This document shows, in pieces, positions 32,994 through 41,493 of a stretch of 64,000 nucleotides of DNA (the first letter of the stretch is position 1; each line of letters starts with the position of its first letter). The position numbers were made by a program, and so were the translations under genes. Source of the DNA: Phycisphaerales bacterium PN19_bin_20 (lineage in GTDB: Bacteria; Planctomycetota; Phycisphaerae; Phycisphaerales; UBA1924); assembly GCA_021173225.1 (NCBI GenBank), contig JAJOLK010000003.1, positions 38,436 to 102,435 on the forward strand. Direction: 5' to 3'. The notes beneath the pieces were generated by a model. It was not told the DNA's origin and ran no database searches. It worked only from the letters and a program-made list of their open reading frames with translations.

Positions 32994-34589
32994 TTAGGGC
33001 TGGCTTTTGGCCTGTGTGTTGGGCGTGCGGTTGCTCGCGACGCGGGCGATGGCGCAGACGGCGAAGGCGACAAGCGTGCCGCCGACGAGCTGCCAGGGCC
33101 AGGCGAGCGGTGCGTGGCCGGTGGGGGTTGGTGCGGGGACGCTGACTGTGCCCAGGAGGATGACGGTGAGTGTGCCGGCGGGCAGGGCGATGAGGCCTGC
33201 GAGCGGCGGGAGTTTGCGGAAGGCGACGGCGGCGAGAAAGACGCCTGCGAGACCGGCGTAGGCGTAGATCATCACGGACATTGCGAAGTCGATGATCGAG
33301 AGGTTGCCTGCGCGGTGCCAGAGGACGCAGAGGGCGGCGAAGCCGGCCATAAGCAGGCCGATGACCAGGATGGCGACGCGTCCGGCGCGGACGGCTTGCG
33401 CGTCGGTGGTGCGTGGGCGCAGTGGGCGGTAGAGGTCGGTGATGAAGCTGCTGGCCATGGCGTTGAGCGAGCTGTTGATTCCGGCGGGGCCGGCGGCGAG
33501 CACGCCGGCGAGCATGAGGCCGGCGACGCCCGCGGGGCTGTGGGCGAGTGCGAACAAGACGAGCAGGCGGTCGTCGGCGATGGGTGCGGCGGCGGGGTTA
33601 ATGAGGCTCGGATCGAGCTGGCGAAAGTAGCTTGAGAGCAGCAGGCCCAGGGTGACAAAGCCGGCGACGACCGGGAGCGTGACGGCGACAGCGCTGAAGA
33701 GCAGCGAGCGTGTGGCGTGGGCGGCGGACTTGCAGGCGAGCAGGCGCTGGGTGAGGTCTTGGTCCATGGCGAAGAAGGCGAGGTTGAGGAGCGCAACGCC
33801 GGTGATGGCGGTAAGCGGTGTGAAGGTGCGCCAGAGGTCGGCGGAGTCTGTGAGTGGGCCCAGGATGATGAGGGGCGCGTTGGCGGGGCGATCAAGGGCG
33901 CTGTGGAGGGCTTCGAGCGTGGTGCCGGGGAGGCGGTTGAGCACTACGAGTGTGATGACGGCGAGTGCGCCGAGGTAGACGGCGACTTGGACCACGTCGG
34001 TCCAGATGGCGCCGCGTGCGCCGCTGGCAATGGTGAACAGGGCGCCAAAGAGCATGAAGGCGGCGACGGCGATGAGCAGGCCGTGGGGCGTGACTTCGCC
34101 GGTGAGGGCGAGGCAGAAGGGCACGGCACCGATGTAGACGCGAGCGCCGGAGGCCATGAGGCGTCCGAGCAGGTACCAGGCGCTGGCGAGGCGGCGTGTG
34201 CCGGGGCCGAAGGCGAGCTCAAGGAGTTGATAGGGCGTTTGTAGGTTGTGGCGGTAGTAGGTTGGCAGGAAGACCAGGCAGGTGACGAGCGCGGCGAGGA
34301 TGACCCCGAGGTTGCCCAGCAGGTAGCGGAGGTCGCCGCTGGCACCTTGCTGGGGAGCGCCAAGGAAGGTGGCGGCGCTCTGGGCGGTGGCGAGGATCGA
34401 GAGCGCGACGGCCCAAGTGGGCATGGAGCGCGAGGCGAGGAAGTACTCGCGGGCGGGGCTCGTGGAGGTAGTGGTGCGGGCGTTGGCGGCGCGGCGGCGT
34501 GCGCGCAGGGCCAGAACGATGCCGGTGGCGATGAGCAGGAGGAGGTAGCCGACGAGGACCAGGACGTCGGCGGTGCGGAGCGCGGGCAT
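32994..34589 (-). CDS. Sodium:solute symporter family transporter
   Basis: Inner-membrane Na+-coupled carrier of the SSS family, 531 residues, with about 13-14 hydrophobic spans. Recognisable family segments are DVLVLVGYLLLL near the start, EYFLASRSMPTWAVALSILATAQSAATFLG (first core helix with the bent sodium-site region, here split across the motif), TPYQLLELAFGPGTRR and the GARGAIWTDVVQ segment, followed by FFAMDQDLTQRLLACK. Substrate is unknown; these carriers take sugars, amino acids, vitamins or acetate. The ATG at 34589 matches the usual N-terminal position of the family; the longer TTG start at 34625 has no support. It lies 164 bp after the GT9 gene on the same strand. Confidence 0.88.
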   Translation of the reverse strand: MPALRTADVLVLVGYLLLLIATGIVLALRARRRAANARTTTSTSPAREYFLASRSMPTWAVALSILATAQSAATFLGAPQQGASGDLRYLLGNLGVILAALVTCLVFLPTYYRHNLQTPYQLLELAFGPGTRRLASAWYLLGRLMASGARVYIGAVPFCLALTGEVTPHGLLIAVAAFMLFGALFTIASGARGAIWTDVVQVAVYLGALAVITLVVLNRLPGTTLEALHSALDRPANAPLIILGPLTDSADLWRTFTPLTAITGVALLNLAFFAMDQDLTQRLLACKSAAHATRSLLFSAVAVTLPVVAGFVTLGLLLSSYFRQLDPSLINPAAAPIADDRLLVLFALAHSPAGVAGLMLAGVLAAGPAGINSSLNAMASSFITDLYRPLRPRTTDAQAVRAGRVAILVIGLLMAGFAALCVLWHRAGNLSIIDFAMSVMIYAYAGLAGVFLAAVAFRKLPPLAGLIALPAGTLTVILLGTVSVPAPTPTGHAPLAWPWQLVGGTLVAFAVCAIARVASNRTPNTQAKSQP

Positions 34590-34715
34590 GAACAAGAGTG
34601 TGGCGAGCGGGAGGTACGAAAGCAAGGGGAGGGAGGCGGAAGCGCAGAGCGAGCGCGCCGGTGAGAGGGCGGAGGATCAAGAGAGGCAATGGTGAACGGG
34701 CGCGAGGGGTCCTGA

Positions 34716-34752
34716 CGTGCCGATGTGCGCATGTGCAGGTGTGCAGCAGTGC
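34716..34752. repeat. Imperfect GTGC-type short repeats
   Basis: A cluster of imperfect units around GTGCCGATGTGC, GCATGTGC and AGGTGTGC in the gap between the GT9 and symporter genes, similar on the same strand sense to the complement of the repeat at window positions 1-37. Confidence 0.4.
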
Positions 34753-34753
34753 G

Positions 34754-35890
34754 TTAGGCCAGGACGCGGTCGATGGCGGCGAGCACGGTGGGTGTCGCGA
34801 TGCGGTCGATGCGGCAGCGTTGCGGGTGGTCGTCGGCGACCTCGCTGGGCGGGAGCGTGGGGTCAGCGACGAGGACGACTTCGCGTGGGACGCCGGGGCG
34901 TGTGAAGGCGTCGGGGAGGGTCGTCCAGCGCGGGTCGGTGGGGCCGAAGAGGGTGACGCAGGGTGTGGCGAAGGCGGCGGCGACGTGTCGTGGGCCGGTG
35001 TCGTTGGTGACCATGAGGCGTGCGTCGCGGGTCAGGGCTTTGAGCGAGCCGATGGTGCCGCCGAGGTCAGGCAGGCTGGCGACCAGGTGCGCGTGGGCGG
35101 GCTGATTAAGGGTGATGGCCTGTGCGATCAGCGCGCAAAGGTTGCGTTCGGAGGGCGCGCCGTTGATGAGCACGCGGAGGTTGTGCTTGGTGATGAGGTG
35201 GTGCGCGGCGGCGGCGAAGCGTTCGACAGGCCAGCGTTTGGCGGGGTTGTTGCCGCCGGGGTTGAGCAGGGCGTAGGGCAGGGGCTTGCTGGCGTGGTTG
35301 AGCAGCGCTGCGCGGGCGAGGATGTCTTGCGCGAGCTGGTCTTGGGTGCGGGCGGTGCCGAGCTCGAGGGCGATGGGCGGGTCTGAGAGCTGGGGGACGA
35401 GGCGCTCGCCGGCGATAAGGGCGAGCAGGAGTTCGTGGGCGGCTATGAGGTAGTAGTCGACGGCGGAGACGGGGGCCCAGGCGGCGTCAGCGCCGACGCC
35501 TGGCCTCAGGCGTCTGGCGGGCTGGAGCTTGTGGGTCAGGAGCATGCCGCGGCCGTCGCGGTCATAGCCGACGCGCAGCTCAATGCCCGCGAGGCGGACG
35601 GTGATGGCGCTGGCGAAGGAGTTGGGCAGGATGAGTGCGGCGTCGAGCTTCATCGGGCGCAGGCGGCCGGCGACCTTGGCGGGGCCGAGGGTGGTGCGGG
35701 TGTCGGCCTCAATGACTTCGTCAAGGAGGTGCTCGGAGCCGGCGAGGAGTTCGGCGGCACCTGGGCGGCCGAGGCCGACGATGATGCTCTTGGGCAGGTG
35801 ATGGCGAAGCAGGGCCATGGCGGGTGTGGCCATGACGGTGTCACCAACCCACGAGGGCAGGTGGATCAAGATGCGCGGGGCGGTGAACAT
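34754..35890 (-). CDS. Glycosyltransferase family 9 (ADP-heptose:LPS heptosyltransferase-like)
   Basis: GT-B-fold transferase of 378 residues, related to WaaF/WaaC enzymes that add heptose to the LPS inner core at the cytoplasmic face. Seen: ILIHLPSWVGDTVMATPA at the N-terminus (the family's GD-VMATP segment), DAALILPNSFASAI, LNPGGNNPAKRWPVERFAA near residue 200 (nucleotide-sugar site), and MVTNDTGPRHVAAAFATPCVTLFGPTDPRWT near 285. It lies 84 bp after the GmhB-like gene, which would make the heptose precursor, so together they support an LPS inner core. The start ATG has no clear Shine-Dalgarno. Confidence 0.88.
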   Translation of the reverse strand: MFTAPRILIHLPSWVGDTVMATPAMALLRHHLPKSIIVGLGRPGAAELLAGSEHLLDEVIEADTRTTLGPAKVAGRLRPMKLDAALILPNSFASAITVRLAGIELRVGYDRDGRGMLLTHKLQPARRLRPGVGADAAWAPVSAVDYYLIAAHELLLALIAGERLVPQLSDPPIALELGTARTQDQLAQDILARAALLNHASKPLPYALLNPGGNNPAKRWPVERFAAAAHHLITKHNLRVLINGAPSERNLCALIAQAITLNQPAHAHLVASLPDLGGTIGSLKALTRDARLMVTNDTGPRHVAAAFATPCVTLFGPTDPRWTTLPDAFTRPGVPREVVLVADPTLPPSEVADDHPQRCRIDRIATPTVLAAIDRVLA

Positions 35891-35974
35891 CGGGGTGCAG
35901 GGTGTGAGCGCGGGGGGCTGATCGCGGGAGGCTGAGTGTGGGGCGTTGGGCGTGGGGTCAGGCGCGGGAGGGGG

Positions 35975-36577
35975 TCAGGATAACGGGCTGGCGGCGGCGA
36001 TGTGGCGTGCGGCGTCGACGACGCTCGGGCAAGTCAGGCCCCAAGGCAAGGGCTGCGGCGCAGGGCCGCGCGTTAGCAAGATGCAGCGTTTGAGCGCGAG
36101 GCCCGCGGCGGCGGCGGCCTGCAGATCGCGTGCTTTGTCGCCCACGGCCCAGCTCTGTGAAAGGTCGAGATGAAGCTCGCGGGCGGCGGCGAGATACATG
36201 CCGGGCTCGGGCTTGCGCCAGGGGTGATCGCTGTTGAAAGGGGGCGTGTGCCCGCTGGAGGCGAAGGGGCAGTAGTAGCAGGCGGCCAGGGTTACGCCGT
36301 GAGGAAGAAGATGGGCGCGGAGGGCGTCGTTGGTGGCTTCGACGTCATGGAGTGTGCCCATAGCGCGGGAGACGCCGCCTTGGTTGCTGATGACCACCAG
36401 CGGGTAGCCGAGGGCGGCGAGGCTGCGCAGCGCGGGGCCGACGCCCGGGAGGAGTTTGACGCGTGCGGGGATAAGCAGGTCACCTGGGACGCGGAGGTCG
36501 GCGGTGGTGCCGTCGGTATCGATAAGGGTGTCGTCCCGGTCAAGGAAGACTGCGGGTATGGGGTTGGGTGTGGGCAT
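35975..36577 (-). CDS. HAD-IIIA phosphatase, GmhB-like (heptose bisphosphate phosphatase)
   Basis: HAD-superfamily phosphatase of 200 residues, resembling GmhB, which removes the 7-phosphate from heptose-1,7-bisphosphate for ADP-heptose synthesis. All HAD motifs are present: FLDRDDTLI (nucleophile and acid/base Asp), VVISNQGGV, WRKPEPGM (Lys) and VGDKARDLQAA. GmhB normally has a structural zinc site CxH...CxC; here only the first Cys of YYCPFASSGH remains and the CDC preceding RKP is HPW, so the zinc loop is altered or lost. A histidinol-phosphatase role is an alternative. Next to a heptosyltransferase-like gene, the LPS role is favoured. Divergent from the NfeD gene, with a 112-bp gap between starts. 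Confidence 0.82.
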   Translation of the reverse strand: MPTPNPIPAVFLDRDDTLIDTDGTTADLRVPGDLLIPARVKLLPGVGPALRSLAALGYPLVVISNQGGVSRAMGTLHDVEATNDALRAHLLPHGVTLAACYYCPFASSGHTPPFNSDHPWRKPEPGMYLAAARELHLDLSQSWAVGDKARDLQAAAAAGLALKRCILLTRGPAPQPLPWGLTCPSVVDAARHIAAASPLS

Positions 36578-36689
36578 GGGGTTGCTAGTTGGAGGCTAGA
36601 CGGGGGTGCGTGTGGAGGGGGGAGTGGGTGGCGAGATGCGGATGGCGGGGTGGGGGCGGTGGTGCCGCGGCGCTATTGTGGGTGCATCT

Positions 36690-37175
36690 ATGGAAGGACT
36701 GCTACTTTGGGGCCTGCTGCTTCTGGGCGTGGCGCTGCTGATTGTGCTGGTGGACCTGTTCGTGCCCACGGGGGGGCTGCTGGCGATCACGTCATTGACG
36801 GTGGCGATCGCGGGGGTAGTGTGCCTGTTCCTGCATGACACGCGGTGGGGCCTGGCGGGGACGGGGCTGGTGCTGGTGGGTGGGCCAGCGCTGTTTGCGC
36901 TGGGTATCAAGGTGTTTCCGCACACGCCGATGGGGCGAAAGTTGATCTTGGGCGGCGAGGAAGCGGACGAGCGGCCGCCGCCGGCGGCGGACCCGATGTT
37001 GGCGCTGCTCGGGCGAGAGGGCGTAGTGGTGACGGACCTTCGGCCTGTGGGCGTGGTGCGGATTGACGGTGTGAAGCACGACGCGGTAAGCCAGACGCGG
37101 CTGGTCCGCGCGGGCGAGGGCGTGCGGGTGGTTTCGGTCGAGGGGCCGACGCTCAAGGTGCGGCCCGTGGCGTGA
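36690..37175 (+). CDS. NfeD-like membrane protein (short form)
   Basis: A 161-residue protein with three to four hydrophobic spans (LLLWGLLLLGVALLIVLVDL, LLAITSLTVAIAGVVCLFL, LAGTGLVLVGGPALFALGI) and a C-terminal OB-fold domain (LLGREGVVVTDLRPVGVVRI, then GEGVRVVSVEGPTLKVRPV). It lacks the ClpP-like protease domain of long NfeD proteins. It precedes a FloA flotillin gene by 81 bp, the pairing seen in Bacillus yqeZ-yqfA, where the two proteins act together in membrane microdomains. The ATG at 36690 matches the start of the first span; an upstream frame to 36606 adds unlikely sequence. Shine-Dalgarno is weak. Confidence 0.85.
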   Translation: MEGLLLWGLLLLGVALLIVLVDLFVPTGGLLAITSLTVAIAGVVCLFLHDTRWGLAGTGLVLVGGPALFALGIKVFPHTPMGRKLILGGEEADERPPPAADPMLALLGREGVVVTDLRPVGVVRIDGVKHDAVSQTRLVRAGEGVRVVSVEGPTLKVRPVA

Positions 37176-37186
37176 GTGTCGGAAGC

Positions 37187-37192
37187 TATACT
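37187..37192 (+). promoter_or_regulatory. Possible -10 element before floA
   Basis: TATACT lies 64 bases before the floA start, just after the NfeD stop codon. No good -35 hexamer is found 16-18 bp upstream, so this is a weak prediction; floA may instead be transcribed from the NfeD promoter. Confidence 0.25.
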
Positions 37193-37256
37193 GCGTGTGA
37201 GGCGTGCGGGCGCGGGGTGAGTCCTGCGTTCGGCGGTTCTCGCGGAGTGTGAAGGC

Positions 37257-38276
37257 ATGGACAACATCATTTGGATCGTGGCTGGCGTGGTCGGGGTCAT
37301 CATTGTGCTGGTGCTGATCTTCGTGGTCGGCCAGTTCATCAACCTGTACATCCAGGCGCTGTTCAGCGGCGCGCGGGTCGGGATAATCGAGCTGTTCGGG
37401 ATGAAGCTGCGGAAGGTGGACCTGCGGACGATCGTGTACTCGCGGATCCGTGCGGTGAAGGCGGGGCTGGACACGCCGACGAACAAGATCGAGACGCACT
37501 ATTTGGCGGGCGGTCGGGTGCCGCAGGTGATCAGCGCGCTCATCGCGGCGCAGGGCGCGCGGATCCCTTTGACCTGGGACATGGCGTGCGCGATCGACCT
37601 TGCGGGCCGCGACATCTTTGACGCGGTGCAGACGAGCGTGAACCCGAAGGTGATCGACTGCCCGCCGCGGAGCAGCGACCGGCAGACCATCGACGCGGTG
37701 GCGCAGGACGGGATCCAGCTGAAGGCCAAGGCGCGCGTGACGGTGCGCACGAACCTTGCACGGCTGATCGGCGGCGCGACCGAGGAGACGATCATCGCCC
37801 GCGTTGGCGAGGGCATCGTGACGACCATCGGCTCGGCCAAGACGTACAAGGAAGTGCTGGAGAACCCGGACAACATCTCCAAGACGGTGATGGCCAAGGG
37901 GCTTGACGCGGGGACGGCCTTCGAGATCCTGTCGATTGACATCGCGGACATCGACGTGGGCGAGAACATGGGCGCGCAGCTTCAAAACGCGCAGGCCGAG
38001 GCGGACAAGAAGCGGTTCCAGGCCGAGGCCGAGAAGCGCCGTGCGCTGGCGATGGCGCTCGAGCAAGAGAACAAGGCGAAGATCGAGGAGAACAAGGCGC
38101 TGGTGGTGCTCGCGGAGGCGGAGATCCCCAAGGCGATCGCGCACGCGTTCAACAGCGGCCAGCTTGGGGTCATGGACTTCTACCGGCTCAAGAACGTGCA
38201 GGCTGACACGCTGATGCGCAGCGCAATTGCGGCCAGCGGGACGCAGTCGGCGGGCGATCGCGGGCCGCTGAGCTGA
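37257..38276 (+). CDS. floA: Flotillin-like protein FloA
   Basis: Membrane-associated scaffold of 339 residues, thought to organise functional membrane microdomains. The N-terminal hydrophobic segment ([20 protein letters not shown]) is followed by the FloA-specific core: [60 protein letters not shown], and a PHB domain ending in [21 protein letters not shown] coiled-coil flotillin segment rich in Glu/Lys/Ala follows ([20 protein letters not shown]). The short length and lack of the yuaG-type extension mark it as FloA (YqfA). It follows the NfeD gene. AAGG and GGAG runs precede the ATG. Confidence 0.95.
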   Translation: MDNIIWIVAGVVGVIIVLVLIFVVGQFINLYIQALFSGARVGIIELFGMKLRKVDLRTIVYSRIRAVKAGLDTPTNKIETHYLAGGRVPQVISALIAAQGARIPLTWDMACAIDLAGRDIFDAVQTSVNPKVIDCPPRSSDRQTIDAVAQDGIQLKAKARVTVRTNLARLIGGATEETIIARVGEGIVTTIGSAKTYKEVLENPDNISKTVMAKGLDAGTAFEILSIDIADIDVGENMGAQLQNAQAEADKKRFQAEAEKRRALAMALEQENKAKIEENKALVVLAEAEIPKAIAHAFNSGQLGVMDFYRLKNVQADTLMRSAIAASGTQSAGDRGPLS

Positions 38277-38431
38277 GTGGGGCTGAGGGCTAAGTGAAGC
38301 TTTGGGTTCAGCGAAGCTGTGGGCTGAGCGAGGCGATGAGTTGAGCTGGGTGGGGCTGGGTGGGCGTGGTCGTGGGTCCGGGATGTTTACCGGTGCGAGA
38401 GGGCCGCGGCCTGCGCGGGTACGCTCGGCCT

Positions 38432-39418
38432 ATGGCGACCCAGTGTGGCGTTCTTGGTGCTGACGGCTGTTTGGGCGGGTGGGTGATCGCGCGGCTGGAT
38501 GGGCGTGGCCGCGGAGCGCTGACGCCGACGGTCTGGGTGGTGCGGGCGCTTATCGACGTCCGGGAGCTCTCCGAAGCGCACGCGCAATCGCAATCGCAAC
38601 CGCGCGCGCACGCGAAGGCGAGAGCGCAAGCAATAGTAAAACCGGGAGTAAGTGGTGGCGCGAAGGCCGGTGCGGGTGCCAGCGTGCGCGGGGTTCCGGC
38701 GTTGCCGGAGCGCATGACGGCGGTGGTCGCGGTGGATATGCCACTCGGGCTGCTGGAGGTCTATCAGCGGGGCGGGCGGGCGTGCGACCGCGCGGCGCGG
38801 GCGCTGCTGAACGCAGGCGGTGCGCGGCGTGGCAGCAGCGTCTTCTCGCCGCCGACGCGCGGAGCGCTGGCGTGCGTTGAGTATCGCGCGGCGTGCATGG
38901 CGAACGCGTCGGGCGCAGGGATAGGAGCGGGCGCGGGGCTAAGCAAGCAGAGCTTCAACCTGTTCCCCAAGCTGCGCGAGGTTGATGAGGTTGCGATTGT
39001 GCTGGCCAATAACGCAGCGGCGAGCGCTCAAGGAAGCCCGGCGGGTGTACGGATGATCGAGGCGCATCCCGAGCTGTGCTTCATGCGTATGGCGGGCGGG
39101 CCAGTGGCTGAAGGAAAGAAGACCCCGGCGGGGCGCGCACGACGCGCGGCGCTGCTGACGCAGGCCGGCGTGGCGGGCGTGGACACATGTATCGAGCAGG
39201 CGCGAGCGGCAGCGGCCGGACTGGCGGACGCGATGGCCAGCGTCGGGGGCGGAGCGCCGGTGCGTGTGGCAGCTGATGATGTGCTGGACGCGTTGGCGTG
39301 CGCTGTGGTGGCGTGGCGCGTATCGCGCGGCGCGGGTCTGGCGTTGCCTGAGGATCCGCTGCGGTTGGATGTAGTGCCGCGGGACGCGCGCGGGCTGGCG
39401 ATGCAGATCTGGCGATGA
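38432..39418 (+). CDS. DUF429 family protein
   Basis: A 328-residue protein of the DUF429 family, a predicted RNase H-like fold with uncharacterised nuclease-type activity. Features: GVLGADGCLGGWVIA at the N-terminus (first Asp), VVAVDMPLG (second Asp), CDRAARALL with SVFSPPTR, LSKQSFNLFPKLREVD, EAHPELCFMRM and a C-terminal DDVLDALACAVVAWR. The Asp residues fit a metal site. An inserted Gln/Ala/Arg low-complexity stretch lies at about residues 48-68 (nt 38578-38640). The ATG at 38432 matches the family start; upstream in-frame codons encode unlikely sequence. Biological role unknown. It is followed on the same strand by the amine oxidase gene. Confidence 0.85.
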   Translation: MATQCGVLGADGCLGGWVIARLDGRGRGALTPTVWVVRALIDVRELSEAHAQSQSQPRAHAKARAQAIVKPGVSGGAKAGAGASVRGVPALPERMTAVVAVDMPLGLLEVYQRGGRACDRAARALLNAGGARRGSSVFSPPTRGALACVEYRAACMANASGAGIGAGAGLSKQSFNLFPKLREVDEVAIVLANNAAASAQGSPAGVRMIEAHPELCFMRMAGGPVAEGKKTPAGRARRAALLTQAGVAGVDTCIEQARAAAAGLADAMASVGGGAPVRVAADDVLDALACAVVAWRVSRGAGLALPEDPLRLDVVPRDARGLAMQIWR

Positions 39419-39539
39419 GCGCCGGGTGCTGGGTCCTGCGCGCGGGCGGCTCAGTGAGCGCTGACCCGCGCGAGAGCTCGGCCCGAAATGAGCCGTGGGC
39501 CGTGCGCGAATGTCGGCGGCGCGGGCAATGATCGGTGCG

Positions 39540-40841
39540 ATGCACGCGGATGTCACGATTATTGGTGCCGGTCTCTCGGGCCTTTGCTGCGCGGGCGTGC
39601 TAGCGCGCGCGGGAGCGCGGGTGGTGGTGCTTGAGGCAAGCGACGGCGTGGGCGGGCGAGTCCGCACCGATGTGGTCGAGGGCTTCAGGCTTGACCGGGG
39701 CTTTCAGGTTTATCTCACGGCGTACCCGGAGGCGGCTGGCGTGCTGGACCACGCCACGCTGAAGCTGTGCGCGTTCGAGCCCGGGAGCATGGTGTGGTCT
39801 GCGGGTCGGTTTCACACGCTCATGGACCCGTGGCGTCGCCCGGGCAGCTTGCTGGAGGGCGCGCTGGCGCGGGTGGGCACGGTGGGTGACAAGCTGGGCG
39901 TGGGCGTGATGCGAGCGGAGTATCAGAAAGCCGCGGGGCGGTTCGAGACCGCGGGGGCTGAGCGGACGATCTTGCAAGAGCTGACGGCGCGCGGATTCTC
40001 AAGCGGGTTTATTGACGGGTTCTTCAGGCCTTTCTTTGGCGGTATTACGTTTGATGCGCAGCTTGGAGCCAGCGCGCGGATGATGCGGTTTGTGTTCAAG
40101 TGCTTCTCGCAAGGCGACGCGGCGGTGCCGTCGCTGGGCATGGGGCAGATCTCGGCGCAGCTCGCGGCCCGGCTGCCCGAGGGTTGCGTGCGGCTGAGCA
40201 CGCCGGCGCTGACGGTCGAGGGAACCAGCGTGCGGACGCCAAGCGGGGTCTTCACGGCGGACCGCGTGGTGGTGGCGACCGACGAGCACGCGGCGTGCGC
40301 GCTGCTGGGCACGGATCGACCTTCGGGCAAGCCGGCGCGGGTGTGGCGCGGGGTGACGAATCTGAACTTTGACACGCAGGGGCCGGTGCCGGTGGACCGC
40401 GCGATCTTGATGCTTGATGGCGAGGGCGCGATCTCGGAGCCGTCGCGCGCGGGGCCGGCGATCAACGTGGCGTTTATGAGCAGCGTGAGCCCCGACTATG
40501 CGCCCGAGGGCACGGGGCTGGCAAGCTGCACTGTGTTGGGTGTCAGCGGCGAGGGCGATGAGGCGCTGCGGGCGCGCGTTCTTGCGCAGATGGCGCGGTG
40601 GTTTGGTGCGGAGCGCGTGGCGAGCTGGCGGCACCTGCGGACGTACCGGATCGAGCGCGCGCTGGCGGATCAGTCGCCGCCGTGGCTGACCATGAGCGAT
40701 TGGCCCAATGTGCTTGCGGGCCGGGCGGGTATGTATGTGTGCGGCGACACCACTGACACGGCGAGTATCGACGGTGCGATGCGCAGTGGGCGCACGTGCG
40801 CGGAGGCTGTGCTGAGGGGTATCGACGGTGGGCGCGTGTGA
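39540..40841 (+). CDS. FAD-dependent amine oxidase/phytoene desaturase-like oxidoreductase
   Basis: A 433-residue FAD flavoprotein. The dinucleotide-binding motif ADVTIIGAGLSGLCCAGVLA begins at residue 3, with VVLEASDGVGGRVRTD following, as in monoamine oxidases and carotenoid desaturases; DRGFQVYLTAYPE is frequent in the bacterial subgroup. The C-terminal FAD contact is MYVCGDTTDTASIDGAMRSG. The substrate is unknown: carotenoid, squalene or amine are possible, and no carotenoid pathway genes are adjacent. Start choice: ATG 39540 matches the family; ATG 39528 is possible. It lies 121 bp after the DUF429 gene. Confidence 0.9.
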   Translation: MHADVTIIGAGLSGLCCAGVLARAGARVVVLEASDGVGGRVRTDVVEGFRLDRGFQVYLTAYPEAAGVLDHATLKLCAFEPGSMVWSAGRFHTLMDPWRRPGSLLEGALARVGTVGDKLGVGVMRAEYQKAAGRFETAGAERTILQELTARGFSSGFIDGFFRPFFGGITFDAQLGASARMMRFVFKCFSQGDAAVPSLGMGQISAQLAARLPEGCVRLSTPALTVEGTSVRTPSGVFTADRVVVATDEHAACALLGTDRPSGKPARVWRGVTNLNFDTQGPVPVDRAILMLDGEGAISEPSRAGPAINVAFMSSVSPDYAPEGTGLASCTVLGVSGEGDEALRARVLAQMARWFGAERVASWRHLRTYRIERALADQSPPWLTMSDWPNVLAGRAGMYVCGDTTDTASIDGAMRSGRTCAEAVLRGIDGGRV

Positions 40842-40862
40842 TGTTGCGTGTGATGGCGGGCT

Positions 40863-40915
40863 CGCACGCTGGGCCCGCACGCTGGGCGATGGAACGCTGA
40901 GCGATGGAACGCTGG
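40863..40915. repeat. 15-bp tandem repeat downstream of the oxidase gene
   Basis: GCGATGGAACGCTGA (40886-40900) and GCGATGGAACGCTGG (40901-40915) are 15-bp copies, preceded by related CGCACGCTGGGC units. Located in the gap 40842-41004, which holds no gene. Confidence 0.75.
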
Positions 40916-41004
40916 GCAGTGGCGATGGGCGTGGGTGTTTGAGGTCGTCGGAACGCGGCGGTTTAGCAGGGCCGCATTTGTAGTTGGGGGAGTTGGCAAC
41001 GCGT

Positions 41005-41442
41005 ATGCATCAATGGCTGGTTATTGTGCAGTTGGTGTGTACGCTCATGATGGGCGGGCTCTGCTTGTTTGTGGCCGTGGTTCACTACCCGCTGCTTTCG
41101 CGCGTGGGGCGTGGCGAGTTTATTACGTACGAGCGCGAGCACGCGCGGCGGACGTCGTGGGTTGTGGCCCCGGTAATGCTGCTTGAGGCGGGCAGCGCGA
41201 CGCTGGTGACGGTACTGGCGCCGGCGGGCGCCGCGTGGCGCGGGTGGCCCGGGCTCGCGGCGCTGGGCCTGCTGGCGTGCGTGTGGGTGATCACTTTCGC
41301 GGTCAATGTGCCGCAGCACGGGCGGTTGAGCTTGGCGTGGGACGCGCGGACGCACCTCGCGCTGGTGATAAGCCACTGGGCGCGGACGCTTGTGTGGCTG
41401 GCGCGCGGGGTGATTGTGGCGTGGTTGAGCGTGGTCGGTTGA
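41005..41442 (+). CDS. Small integral membrane protein of unknown function
   Basis: A 145-residue protein with four hydrophobic segments: WLVIVQLVCTLMMGGLCLFV, VVAPVMLLEAGSATLVTVLA, LAALGLLACVWVITFAVNVP and WARTLVWLARGVIVAWLSVV. The first loop has a conserved-looking VVHYPLLSRVG segment and the third ends with NVPQHGRLS, as in DUF1772-like or YybH-type small membrane proteins, but I do not recognise a named family with confidence. GGGGAG lies 12 bases upstream of the chosen ATG, somewhat far. The 3' end merges with a 14-bp tandem repeat. It converges with the SulP gene. Confidence 0.65.
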   Translation: MHQWLVIVQLVCTLMMGGLCLFVAVVHYPLLSRVGRGEFITYEREHARRTSWVVAPVMLLEAGSATLVTVLAPAGAAWRGWPGLAALGLLACVWVITFAVNVPQHGRLSLAWDARTHLALVISHWARTLVWLARGVIVAWLSVVG

Positions 41443-41454
41443 GCGTGATCGGTT
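41427..41454. repeat. 14-bp tandem repeat at the end of the small membrane protein gene
   Basis: GAGCGTGGTCGGTT and GAGCGTGATCGGTT (two copies, 41427-41440 and 41441-41454) with partial units on both sides. The first copy contains the stop codon of the upstream gene, so the repeat has expanded across the 3' end. Confidence 0.75.
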
Positions 41455-41493
41455 GAGGGTGAAAGAGTCAGGGGGCTGCTGGTCGCGCCCGGC

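Noticed and set aside
36792-38144. 450-codon minus-strand open frame opposite nfeD-floA
   Set aside because: Antisense shadow rich in Arg/His/Leu with no recognisable features.
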